This document shows positions 9,694-20,377 of a DNA stretch of 64,000 bases, one piece after another. The position numbers were made by a program, and so were the translations under genes. The number at the start of each line of letters is the position of its first letter. Positions within the stretch are counted from its first letter, which is position 1. Origin of the DNA: Toxonevra muliebris (Eukaryota; Arthropoda; Insecta; Diptera; Pallopteridae); NCBI GenBank assembly GCA_963691655.1, contig OY829330.1:19681224-19745223 (forward strand), read 5' to 3'. A model generated the notes under the pieces. The model did not search any database and was not told where the DNA came from. It saw only the letters and a program-made list of their open reading frames with translations.

Positions 9694-10425
9694 ATCTATA
9701 CATTTATTAGTGTAACTACAATTTTATTCCAGAAGATCCAGAAGTGTTACGATATCATATTATTTAATTTAAAGAGCTTGACGAGTATCAGATTTAAAAT
9801 CGGTTAGGTTAGGTTAGGTTGGAGTGGCTGTCGAGAGACACACTTAGGCCTGAACGGCCCATTGTGGTACCACATAGTTGGACCTACAGTTTAACGCCGA
9901 TTCCGAATGGCGGTGTGGCAATTTTTTTATCGGCTTGGTGGTTTTGCCATTACCAACCAATGTGTGTACTTGTACACTATCTTATAATTCTCATACACTT
10001 CATATTGATAGTGAATATAAGAAAGTTATGAAAATTAACCACCAGACGAAGACGGGAATCGAACCCGAACCTCCCAGATGAAAGTCTAGTGCACTATCCA
10101 CTAGGCTATCGAGGTCGTCTTAAAATCGGTTAAGCCAATTCCAAAATATTAGCGTCGGAAGTTTTTTAAAATTCGCTCAGTGAAAAAACCATTGCATTCA
10201 TCGTTGAAAAAATCATTGCTTAAGCGAGAGTTAATAATAAATAAGAGAAAGAGAGAAGACATGAGTAACGGCATCTCTCAGAATGTTCTAACGAATTATC
10301 TGCATACACAAATAACAAAACAAACACCAACGAGTAGTTTGGTTCTCTTTTAATGTTTGTTTTTCATAAAGAGATTTCTTCCGCAAAAAACTAGCCCAGT
10401 TACTGGGAACTTACCGACTAATGTT
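9694..10425. repeat. Dispersed repeat Y, copy 2
   Basis: Duplicate of 1614-2345 within the large duplication, interrupted by the SINE. Low-complexity T/CTG-rich DNA (10421-10870) follows. Confidence 0.8.
9807..10119 (-). mobile_element. tRNA-derived SINE, copy 2
   Basis: Same insertion as 1727-2039, carried along in the large duplication. The target-site duplication is at 9794-9806 and 10120-10132. The head with A and B boxes is at 10119-10045 on the minus strand. Confidence 0.93.
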
Positions 10426-10874
10426 ATTTATTATGTTTGTGCTAACTTACTGTGTCATAATTTGTAAGGATGGGTTTTTAGTGTTGTTGCTGATTTCTGT
10501 GCGCAGCTTACTGTGCTTTTTGCTGCTGTCGCTGTGCTGTTTGTTTTTTTTTTGCTGCTTTCGCTGTTGTTTTCCGCTGTACTGCTTTGATGGTAGTGAG
10601 CTGTTGCTGCAGTTCCTGATCGGGCTCTCATAAGGGTTGTTGCTGTTGCAGGTGTTGCTCCAAAAGGAACTTACTTTGATTTGGCAGTGTTTGTTGTAAT
10701 TGCTGTTGTTACTTTATCGTTTGCCGTAAAACACACGTTTTCTTTTTGGTTGGATGTTTGCAAATTTACAAAACGTTTGTTCTTTATCTACGTTTATTAT
10801 AAGGGGGAAATTTCCCTCCCCCCCAAAAAAATTTTCAAACGCTTAAAAATTTAATAAATTCAACAGGCAAAAAG

Positions 10875-11730
10875 GTGGAATTAATTAGTTATTGTTGTTT
10901 TTATCATCGTATAGTGAATATTGTCACTGTCTTTCTGGAACGCAAAAAATATTGCTCTGCCATATTTTTGGACATTCAGCAAGCTTTCGACAGAGTTTGG
11001 CATCTAGGGCTATTATACAAATTAAAAAATTTACTTCCAGCTCCATTTCATTTGGTTTTAAAGTTCTATGTGCATGAATGATCATTCTTTGTCAAAATAA
11101 ATGATGAAACTTCAGCCATATGTCAAATAAAAGCCGGAGTACCACAGGGCAGTGTTCTGGGTCTTGTTCTTTATTAATTTTTTACCTACGACTTGCCTGA
11201 AACTGATGGTGTTACTATTGCTACTTATCTAGACGATACTGCCATTTTAGCGTCAAATAAATCTCCTACAGAAGCTGCAAATCTAGTTCAGAAACAGCTC
11301 GACGACACTCAACAATTGTTACTTCGTTGGAAAATAAAGCTAAATACAGACAAGTCAGCAAAAATCACGTTTTCATTAAGAGGAGGGGAATGTCCTCCGT
11401 TAAATCGGAATGGAATTACTATCCCCAAACGTAACTGTGTTGAATATTTAGGACTACACCTTGATAAAAGATTACATTAAAAGGAAATTTAAAGGCTACA
11501 CCTTAACATAAAAACAAAACGCAAGCACTGATTATTGGGTCCGAAATCAGAGCTGAGTCTTGAGAACAAACTATTACTTTATAAAACGATATTGAAACCA
11601 GTTTGGACATACAAAGTTCAATTGTGGGGTACCACAAGTAATTGAAACTTAGAAATACTACAACGCTATCAATCCAAAACACTGATATTCTTAGCAAAAG
11701 CACCCTGGTTTGTAACTAACAACGCATAAA
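10875..11730 (+). pseudogene. Jockey-like LINE reverse transcriptase fragment
   Basis: Reads RIVNIVTVFLERKKYCSAIF, then LDIQQAFDRVWHLGLL (motif A Asp). After an in-frame TGA near 11080 it continues SFFVKINDETS, IKAGVPQGSVLG and, after a TAA near 11175, the catalytic TYLDDTAIL. The post-RT region has KLNTDKSAKITF and NCVEYLGLHLDKRLH, then decays to about 11730. It is 5'-truncated, with no endonuclease domain seen. Two in-frame stops and frameshifts make it inactive. No clear poly(A) tail or target duplication was seen. Confidence 0.88.
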
Positions 11731-11930
11731 ATATTCTAAAGGTAAAAGCTTTTGTATTCACTGGCTTTGTTTTTTGTTATCACTTTTGCCAGTACATTAA
11801 GCGTAATGTACCTCAATATCATTTTGGAATGATATTTTTTATATTTTCCCCCCAGCTTCTATTTGCATATCTTTTGAAGTTTTAATAGTAATATTACATT
11901 TGAGTTTTCTTTATTTTATGAATAAGTATA

Positions 11931-12195
11931 CAATCAACGTTCGTGAACAACCACTAACGTAAACATCCACTAACGTGAACAAATTTTTTCTTCCATTGAC
12001 TATTCTAAAACGTGAACAAAGTCTGAAAGCTCTAAAACGTGAACCGAATTTCTTAGAAATAGTGTATCAATTTTTATGATCTTAGTAATTTTGGGAATCC
12101 TTCGGTTATTTATTTCAATAATCGCAAACGTGAACAATCTCTTAAAGGTGAACATCTATGGTTTTTGTTTGTTCACGGTATCGAGCGTTGTCTGT
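11931..12195. mobile_element. Possible MITE with repeated acgtgaac motif
   Basis: Ends read acaatcaacgttcgtgaacaa and, in reverse complement, acagacaacgctcgataccg, an imperfect inverted pair. The interior repeats acgtgaac or aggtgaac at least six times at irregular spacing. It has no coding capacity and no clear target-site duplication. Confidence 0.45.
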
Positions 12196-13437
12196 ATTCT
12201 TAAAATTCTATTGATTCTTGACCGATTATAAACCAATCTAAAACCGAAAACTGAATAAATGTTTCCTATGCTTAATATTTTCCACGATCCTTTACCTTGG
12301 AAAGGTCATAGAAATTGTGAAATGATTTGCTACAAGAACAGGTTTTCTCCAAAATGCTTAATGTTCCAGTCCATTTTCACACGGCCATACCTCCGAAATT
12401 ATTAGAAATCGAGATAAAGTTAATGATAAGCGACAAAAAATTGGTTCATATAGAGAATTTTTATTTTTTATTTCCTCCCAAAAATGCTTCCTGGATCCGC
12501 TGCTGATTATATTAAAGCTTTTTACAAATTTCGTTTATTCTAGTAGAGTTTTCTATAAATTTCTAAATGTTTCTATTTTTTATTTGTGGTTTAATCAAAA
12601 TGGCCGCGTACCAACGCACTGTTATTTACTTTTTGTAGTTTAATTTGCAGAGATTTTACAATTGATTTTGTTTTTAACTCTTTCATACCCAATGTTGCGT
12701 ATATGCAATATTCACTTGTATGTCCCATAAATAAAATCTTTAACAGATATTACTATTAACGCTATTTGTATTCGGTTCTGTTAGGTATTCTTAACGTTTG
12801 CTTATTGTCGAATATTTGAAATTTCTTGCCACCTTCTGGTCTAGACTTTTCAAAAAATCGATTTTTTTTATATTTCAAAAGTATAGGCTTTTAAAAGTAT
12901 ACTGTAATTTTTCGTATCAATGTTTCTAATATTTCGACTTCTACAGCCTATTTAGCAGGTGAGCGCAGGAGCAGGTAAAAGGGCCAACCGAAGTTTAAAC
13001 TCATTTATCTCGAAACTATATTTTTCTGCACGGTGGGAGACAAAACACAAAAACTACTCGTCTCATATTTTACTATATTATTCAGTAAACCAGTGATTAT
13101 CGCAGGAACTAAAAGTATTCTACGTTGAATACTTCTTACTTTTTACATACAAAAAGCAATAAAAATCGGTCTGTTTTCGTAACGTAAATTTCAACAACGC
13201 GCCATTTTGTCAACTTTTTTTTCATTTTAGTTCCTGCGAAACTACACTCATACTGATTGTAATTCTTTTTTTTTTTTTGTTTTAGATCAGTGGAAAATCC
13301 AAGCCTATGTAACCATAATTTCACAACAAAAAATTTCTCTCAAGCCCCATTATAATTCGGGCGTATAATCAAGGGTTAAAGAAGGTTTATTTTAATATTA
13401 TTCACTTTCGTTTGAAATTATTTTAAATTGAAAGTTA
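12196..13437. other. AT-rich DNA, nothing recognised
   Basis: No domain-bearing ORF. The stretch 12830-12970 resembles 60250-60420 (ttctggtctagacttttcaaaaaatcg versus a similar block), suggesting an old dispersed repeat. 11735-11930 is likewise featureless. Confidence 0.45.
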
Positions 13438-13455
13438 ATTTTATGTTATATTTTA

Positions 13456-13659
13456 GTTTTTGATTTGCTCGCGAAAAATGATCATCAGCCAACCGTTTGC
13501 TGTCACGACACTCAAAAAATTGATGAAATGTTTTCTCGCTTGTTCGACAAAAGTTCAAACATCGAATTATTGGCGAGTTGGTTCAATGTTTTTTGCTCGA
13601 AGGACCATGTTTGGGGTTATGCTGAGTTACATGCCCCTTTTTTAACGATTTTAAAATGA
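13456..13659 (+). other. Unidentified short ORF, possible exon or transposon fragment
   Basis: A frame reading LLAKNDHQPTVCCHDTQKID, then EMFSRLFDKSSNIELLASWF and NVFCSKDHVWGYAELHAPFL, ends in a stop. Its composition is more protein-like than the surrounding AT-rich DNA. A ttttag lies just upstream and could act as a splice acceptor. I do not recognise the family. It may also be chance. Confidence 0.3.
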
Positions 13660-13904
13660 TTTTTCAGGAACGTAAAAAGAATCCGATACAACCCTTTTTA
13701 ATTGTTTTATATTGAAACTGAATTTATTTAAATAATTTAAAAATAGAGAATGAAGTGCCAATCGGCGACTTGCTTAATAGTGAGATGAGATATGAGTAGT
13801 CGAGAACTGTCACACGGCGAGCTTCCTTGTTGAGAGTTGAAAATTATCTGATTTTATTTTATATTACAAAAATGGATATAAAAATTAAAAAACGTTAGGC
13901 GCCC

Positions 13905-14506
13905 AATGTTGGTACATGTAGCTAAAATGTACAATATTCACATCAATAACACTGGAATATAAAATTTCACTTTAAAAATATAACATGAACCAAAGTATGT
14001 TTTCTAAACTAATTTGAGGACGCTGAACACGAAAATCATATTCATTTTTTTTCTATGGGTAAGTTTTCGAGATATGACAAAATAACGGTTTTTCAGGTTA
14101 CAGTTTTACTTACAGGCTAATATCTATTTACATGTAGTATAGACCGATACGAGTTGTATATCATAGAAATTTTAATTATATTACGCGTCTTATGCTGCTA
14201 AATCGGATTATAAATGACTGAGATATAGATGTTGAAAGTTAAATTTTCGTGTGATTTTTGAGAAATTTTCACACAAGTCACGGGCTAAGTTTTCTTTCTC
14301 ACAAAAAGTAATCACAAAATCTGAAGTTTTATTTTTTAATCAATAGACCATTTCATTACAAAAATTTTAATCATAAAACGATAGCAATCGGATCACAAAA
14401 ATCACAAAGTAATCAAGGGTTGAGTAAAAATAAAACATACTTTGGTTCATGTTATATTTTCACTGTATTCCAGTGTAATATAAAAAATACCTAGTCAACA
14501 TTGGAT
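13905..14506. mobile_element. MITE with inverted repeats of about 90 bp
   Basis: Left arm 13905-14005 and right arm 14420-14506 are inverted copies. Both carry ccaatgttg, acactggaata and aatataacatgaaccaaag. The interior is non-coding. Target-site duplication was not resolved. Confidence 0.8.
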
Positions 14507-14554
14507 GAACAAGGTTGCAACCTAAGTTCGGAAATTTAAAGATACAAAGTTCAG

Positions 14555-15375
14555 ATATACACCCATTCCAGATTGAACGTAACAAAAAAACCAAATCTCG
14601 GCCTGATCATTTTAGATTAGCTTCAAACTTTGTCCATAGTTTTATTTTAGGCCAAACGCAACAAAAAGGTATACAAAAAAATTTCTGTACGTTTTTCACC
14701 GGAGTTTCCAGACCGAACCAAATCTCCGAAATTGACTGTATCGATTCACAGAATCGTTCATAACTCAGTCATTATACTATCGACATTTAACAGAATATTC
14801 AGGGCATAAATTTTAGTGGCACTCTTCAGTACTGATCAACAATTTTTATTATTCCTAATAAAACCAAAACAAAAATTACGTTTGAAAAATAAAAACGATA
14901 TTAATTTCTAATTTTATGCTCTGTTAAAATATTAAAATACTCATATCTCCTGAACTATTTGAGTCACCACCTCGAATAAAAAGCCAAAGAAAAGGTAATT
15001 TAGTTTTCTTAACGGAACATAAAATTTTAAATTTTAATTTTCGGGGCTATGGATCTAATTTTGCAAATTAAATTTTAATGAATTAATTTGAAAAATTAAT
15101 AAAATTTTTTTGTAGCCCGTCTTATTTCCAACGGTACCTTATACATGCATGTCGATAGTATAATGACTGAGTTATGGACGATTCTGTGAATCAATACAGT
15201 CAATTTCGGAGATTTGGTTCGCTCTGGCAACTCCGGTGAAAACCATACAGGAATTTTTTTGTATACCTTTTTATTGGGTTTGGTCTAAAATAAAACCGTA
15301 GGCAAAATTTAAGCCAAATCTGAAAGGATGAATTCGATCGCTCGTTACGTTCAATCTGGAATAGCTGTATACAAT
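14555..15375. mobile_element. Foldback MITE with inverted repeats of about 230 bp
   Basis: Arms 14555-14790 and 15140-15375 are diverged reverse complements. Both carry attccagattgaacg, tttgtataccttttt-like, aatttcggagatttggttc and the ataatgactgagttatg motif. The ORF at 14515-14763 is a by-product. The spacer of about 350 bp is AT-rich. Boundaries are good to about 10 bp. Confidence 0.85.
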
Positions 15376-16062
15376 AAAATGAAATATTACCAAATCAATA
15401 AATACAATAAATCTTGTTGAACTCAATGAGGTTCATGTCCTCAACACTATTTATTTTCAAAAGGCAGCATGCCTGTTCTGGGAATCGTATTTCCCAACAA
15501 AACATCGGTTTTTATGTTAAGGGGTTATACGCACTTAGGAGGCCGAAAAAAGCGTTCAAGCATTTTTACAAACATATTGTTTAATTTTTTTACTTCATTA
15601 AAATTTTTCTTTTTTTAAATAATGATTTTTAAAGCTCCTGTACATGATCTCCGGGAAGTCCTCTAAAAAAAGGCCTCTTCCGGTAAGCACGATATCGCTA
15701 GATCGGATCATCCAAAATGGAAAAACCAAAAAGGTTTAATCAATGAAGGAATAATTAAAATATCTATTTTTAACAATATAGCGGCTTTATAAAAAAAAAT
15801 TGTGATTTTTGATGGAAATTTTGCCTTAAATTGTTTATAAAATAAAAAATACTAAACGGAAAAATAAACCCTTCGATTAATTACTAAAAAATTTATTTAT
15901 AAAGCTTGTGTAAATTTGAAACTGATAGGTTGAGCCGTTTTTAAGAAATCTTACTCACCGACTTTGAAATAAGTTTTAGGGAAAACGCGTTCAAAGTTCA
16001 CCCAAAACTAGTTGTCACCAATGTGTGTTTGGCATAACATTGCCATTCACCCGCATATAGTT
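15376..16062. other. AT-rich DNA, probable old non-coding repeat
   Basis: Contains phrases such as ttatacgcacttaggaggcc and gataggttgagccgttttta that look like insect dispersed repeats. I found no second copy in the window and no coding signal. Confidence 0.4.
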
Positions 16063-16431
16063 ATGAAACTCTTGTTCATAACTGAATCTTTATTGGAAAA
16101 TATAAATCTTATATATAAAATTCTTATCCTAGTTTGGCTTATTCTTAATTTTCTTAATCTATAATTGTATGCATACACATTTACATACATATGTATTTAC
16201 ATAACAATAGAACTATAACTTAAGGTTTAGGTTTACATACAAATATAACGATAGCATATAATATGTGTTTGCATAAAAATAGGAGTATAACATACATATG
16301 ATATATGTTACCCTCATCAAAGTGGAAGTGCGAAGTGCATTGCCAACGATCTCATGAAGTAACGAATTCATGACAGAATTGGATTACGTGACGATCGTAT
16401 AGTTTTAAATAAGGAAGATAATGAATAGTGT
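16063..16431 (-). repeat. Gypsy-like 3' LTR, intact
   Basis: 369 bp, matching piece by piece to 24466-24571, 27244-27318 and 33512-33664. On the minus strand it starts acactattcattatcttcc and ends near a polyadenylation-like ccaataaagattc and gtttcat. Directly next to its start is a polypurine tract (ggggtggaggag on minus, 16443-16432). Ends are uncertain by about 10 bp. Confidence 0.9.
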
Positions 16432-16603
16432 CTCCTCCACCCCTAGATTCAACAGTCCCTGTTGAACGAGTTGTTGGTGGGATTACATTTAATACAATGT
16501 TTACATTCTTATCTTTTTGTTTTTTTTTACATAAATTAGAATAACAATATAACACAACTATGGCAATTATCATTACTATTATAAATGATAATTTTTTTTT
16601 CAT
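16352..16603 (-). pseudogene. Env-like C-terminal membrane anchor remnant
   Basis: 83 residues starting MKKKLSFIIVMIIAIVVLYC, a basic stretch then one hydrophobic segment of about 17 residues, followed by a Lys-rich tail. It lies just before the polypurine tract and runs into the 3' LTR. That is where the Env transmembrane anchor sits in insect errantiviruses. No other Env sequence was recognised; 16604-17290 upstream is AT-rich. The assignment rests mainly on position and hydropathy. Confidence 0.45.
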
Positions 16604-17290
16604 AGGATACGTTTTTATGAAATATTAGTTCTTTTATTTGTTTAATACTTTTTTTTTTATTATTGATTCATTTTTATTTCAACAACATTTATTTTTTTCT
16701 TCAAAATTGATATTTATGTTCTTATTTGGATAAATAAATTTCTATTATTGTTTTTTATTAAAAAATATTTCATTACGCAAATTTATTTTGCAATTATAAA
16801 AGTTTATTAAATATTTTTATTTAGTAGGATTTCCCTATCGTCGCAGTTTTGAAATAATTTTTCGTTAACGTCTATTGTTTCAATGCTTGTTTTATTGTTT
16901 TAAGTGGTTGAGTCATCAATATTTGATTCTGGTAGTTTTTTGGAATTTAAATTTCCTTTTTATTTGCTTTTTATAAATAAAAACTTTTTAAAATTGATTG
17001 TCATTAGAAACTAAATGATTCCCTTCCTTACTATAGTTACTGATTTTTTATATTTGGGCTATGCCTTGCTAACTCTTGTATTATTCACAAATTCACTTTC
17101 AAAATTCGTGGTATCTGTTTTATTATTTTTATTATTAATTGCATTAATTCTTCTAATTTTATCTTGATGCCAAGCTTCTGAAAGTGTTTGTATTTCTTCT
17201 CTTGAAATAGTATTAATTATTAGGTCCATGGGTCGTAACTTAGTGGTTGAGTGTATGGTGTTATTGTATGCATTCCGGTTTTTAAACAGG
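16604..17290 (-). other. AT-rich stretch where Env and integrase tail would lie
   Basis: Strong T-richness on plus and no frame longer than a few dozen residues. It is probably the eroded Env and integrase C-terminus of the surrounding gypsy-like element, but no motif was recognised. Confidence 0.4.
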
Positions 17291-18850
17291 TAGTTGTCAG
17301 ATGAAGATTAATTCCGCCATCTCTAAGGATCTGCTAAAGTATCTAATTCGTTGTCAGTGACTAAATTGTCTGGTTTCCCTAAGTGTTGAGTTCGATGTTT
17401 AATTGCCTCCACTACTTATACCCAAGTTCTATCTTTTAATGGATGGGCAGTAGCGTATTTGGTAAATTTGTCGATGCTTGTGAGATACATTATATTTCAT
17501 TGTGGGTACCAAATATCAAAATGTACTATTTCGTTATGTCTTTCGGGAGTTTTTATAATATTTAAAAAGTGTTTGATAGGTTTTCTGTCAAATTTCGCTC
17601 TATTACAGATCTCACAGTTGTTTATGAACTTTTGGATCTCTTTTTGTAAATTTGGATAATAGCATGAAGTTTTGTAACTCTAGAAAAACTTCATTAGCCC
17701 TATTCACTCTTTGGAGTAAAGCGCTGAGTAACGGAGTAAAAAAGTAATGTTTTACTCTGGAGCGTGAACGCCTCTAAAACTAAAAAAGTACTCTCTGGAG
17801 TAAAAGTCAAAAAATATATTTTTCATTATTTGTTTACTTTTTTTACATTGAAAAAGTTTGTAGTAAAAGTGCAAAAACATCCTTTAATGCTAGAAGCTGT
17901 TTGCAAATTTAAGTGTGTTGAAGGTGAAAAGAAGATAAAATTGATTCGCAATAGTTTTCAAACGTTCTTATAAATAAAAACATGAGTAGAAATTCAAAAT
18001 TTTTTCATTTCATATTGTTGACAGCTTTTTTTTTATTTTCTCTGCGATCAATGTTCCCAATTAAAAGCGCCAGGAACAAAACTTTTGTTTTTATTTTTTG
18101 TTGTCGTACAAATCGAAAAGTAGGCAACACTAATTTTCTCTCTTACTCAGAGTAACAGAGTAACTAATATTTTACTAAAGGGTCGAACTAGAGTAAAAGT
18201 GTAAAGTGTGAGTAAAAGCAAATGTCGTATATTTTGTTTTTGTAGAGTAATTTTGCTTTACACTTTTACTCTGTTACTCCGTTAACCAGCACTTTACTCT
18301 AAAGAGTGAACAGGGCTATTAATTCCCCTGCGATTATATTTGTTATGCTCTTGAGTTATTATGTTTAACAATTCGTTTCTGTCAACAATGTCCTTTAAAA
18401 GAGAATTTGATTTCATAATTTTAAGATTTTTGTTATTTATAAAATATTCTATGTATAGATCTTGAAATTGTACAAAAAGTTGATCATCGGGGCAAAATAT
18501 CACAACTAGCCCTTTTTCTGGTAATTTTTCTCTCATTATTTCTAGTAAATTGCTTTGTGGACCTATATTAATTGTGCCCCTAATTTTGTTTCTATATAAT
18601 ATTTTTCTGCTAATTGTTTGTCTCTCTGATTTTTTTAAAATGATTTGTTTTCTAAAAATGTTTATTGGATTTTCTATGTTTATTGGTAATCCTGATGAAA
18701 TTCATACTGTCAGTTTCTGCACTGTGTACGGTTTGAATATCATCCTCATCTAATTCATTCAAGTGTACCAGTAAATTCTGTTTCTCAGGCTCTTCCTGGA
18801 AATTCTACTTAGTTCATCTACTACAACATTTTGCTTTCCTTTTATGTACT
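17290..18850 (-). pseudogene. Gypsy-like integrase remnant, split by a MITE
   Basis: From 18536 on minus: FCPDDQLFVQFQDLYIEYF, then ELLNIITQEHNKYNRRGIN, the start of the HHCC domain with R where the second His is usual. The frame is interrupted by the Harbinger-like MITE at 17697-18318. It then resumes with FINNCEICNRAKFDRKP (the CxxC half) and IVHFDIWYP, SIDKFTKYATAHPL and LVTDNELDT in several frames. Stops and frameshifts are numerous. Upstream, towards 18850, it joins the RNase H tail. It cannot be functional. Confidence 0.8.
17697..18318. mobile_element. Harbinger-like MITE inserted in integrase
   Basis: Inverted ends of about 45 bp: left gccctattcactctttggag, right reverse complement agccctgttcactctttaga. 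Both continue with gtaaag-gctg-gtaacggagtaa. It is flanked by TTA (17694-17696 and 18319-18321), consistent with the 3-bp TWA duplications of PIF/Harbinger elements. Removing it rejoins the integrase sequence (aaacttcattaattccc). It has no transposase. Confidence 0.85.
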
Positions 18851-19048
18851 CCATATCGAAATCAAATTCGTTTAATTTAATCTTCCAACGCTGTAACTTG
18901 GAATTTGGGTCTTTAAGGTTATTCAACCACACTAATGGATCCGTCTTGATTGTAAACCTACGACCAAATAAATAAGGCCTAAAATATTTTGTGGCCCAAA
19001 CTATGGCAAGTAGCTCTTTTTCGAAGGTGCTATAATTTTTTTCTGTAA
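18780..19048 (-). pseudogene. Gypsy-like RNase H remnant
   Basis: Minus-strand reading gives [20 protein letters not shown], then [20 protein letters not shown] and [16 protein letters not shown]. These are RNase H landmarks (the E-block, the TD block and the VVADxLS end). The usual TDHKPL is altered to TDPLVWL. The N-terminal Asp block was not found, consistent with a deletion near the RT junction. Confidence 0.75.
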
Positions 19049-19752
19049 TTAAGGTAAAAGGTTTTTTAAAATTTGGGTAAGTATCGGGTCATTTTTTAAT
19101 AAAAGTTTGAGTTTGTTAAAAGCCTCAATATAATCTTTATCTTTGAGATTTATTTCAGAGTTCTTTTTCAAGTATTTAACAAGGTGATGGGCTATCTTCG
19201 AATAATCTTTAATAAAACGCCTATAATATCCTGTTATGCCAAGGAAAGACTTAATTTCCTTTTGGGTTTTAGGTAGGGTAATTACCTCTATTGCCTCAAT
19301 TTTCTTTGGATTGGTTTTAATTCCTTCAGATGTTTTTCCAATATATTTTTGGAATACATTGTTTATCATTCTTTGGAAAGTGGCTGGCGCATTTCGTAGG
19401 CCGAAAGGCATACGAAGAAATTCATAATGTCCATTGGCTGTAGAAAAGGCTGTTTTATGAACATCATAAGGGTCCATTTCGATTTGGTGGAACCCTTTGG
19501 CCAAATCCAAAGTTGGAAAATATTGACACCTTCCCAATTTAGCAAATATATCTTCTATATTTGGAATTGGAAACCTATCGTATAATCGATTACTAAACGC
19601 CATTTTTGTTTATTAGAGTTATCAAGCTTCTTGGGCACCATCCATAACGGACTGTTGTAAGGGCTATTAGATTCTCTAATTATTCCTTGTTTAAGCATAC
19701 TATCTATTTGCTTGTTAATTTTCTCCTTGTGTACTTCTGGGTACCTATACAT
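19049..19752 (-). pseudogene. Gypsy-like reverse transcriptase, YxDD-deleted
   Basis: Two overlapping frames: 19752-19555 ([38 protein letters not shown]) and 19603-19049. The latter has [16 protein letters not shown] (motif A Asp) and [20 protein letters not shown], then [18 protein letters not shown] directly. The roughly 60 residues that normally include the catalytic YxDD are absent, so the deletion is in frame. The thumb has [20 protein letters not shown]. It is catalytically dead. A frameshift also lies near 19580. Confidence 0.93.
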
Positions 19753-20224
19753 TTTTGAGTAAACCGGAATATCGTTTTTGATGGTAATTTTGTGCTTAAT
19801 CTCGTTAATAAAGGTTAGATTATCATGTTCATTGTAAAAGCTTTTTTATGTTTTTTTATTGTTTCAAATAGTAATCTTCGTTCTTGATGATTTAGATGGT
19901 CAGTATTAAATTTATTCAAAAAGTCACATTCTCTGGTTTCGTTACTAAATATTTCGATGGGGTTTTCTTTGTACGCAATTTCTCCATAAACTTCTTCTTC
20001 TTTATTTAGCTAAATAGGTATAATTGTTTTGTTTGTTTTTAAATGTCTATTTGGGTAATCAATAACGCAATTCAAATCTGATATAATATTGTTACCGATT
20101 AAACCGTCAAACGTGTTATTAAAATTGTTCTAAAAATTCGCAATCATAATCTTTTCAATTAAATTCTTTAAAAATTGGAAACTTACATATTTTCTTAACT
20201 TGAACTTCCATTCCCATTGTCCTA

Positions 20225-20330
20225 ATTACGACATTTGCATTATGTTTCCATTTCGGGTTACATAGGTTCTCATTAATTACGCTAAATTCCGACCCAGTGT
20301 CGATCAAAAAATACAATGTCTTTATTGAGT
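20225..20330 (-). pseudogene. Gypsy-like aspartic protease remnant
   Basis: On the minus strand just below 20325 the sequence encodes TLYFLIDTGSEFSVINENLC, a retropepsin active site with an intact DTG. The frame decays soon after. 19753-20225 is the rest of the protease-RT spacer, with no intact ORF. Confidence 0.75.
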
Positions 20331-20377
20331 TCTTGATGACTATATGGGGAAGTTGCTTGGTCCTTCCGCACGAAAAT

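Larger units (their letters stand above)
8081..11002. repeat. Large duplication, copy 2 (partner 1-2922)
   Basis: This is the second copy of the block that opens the window. Copy 2 is probably the native arrangement. On its left the gypsy reverse transcriptase at 7410-8036 leads into it, and on its right the jockey-like LINE continues to about 11730. Copy 1 breaks off abruptly in unrelated AT-rich DNA. No target-site duplication or inverted repeat was seen at the 2922/11002 breakpoint. Confidence 0.93.
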
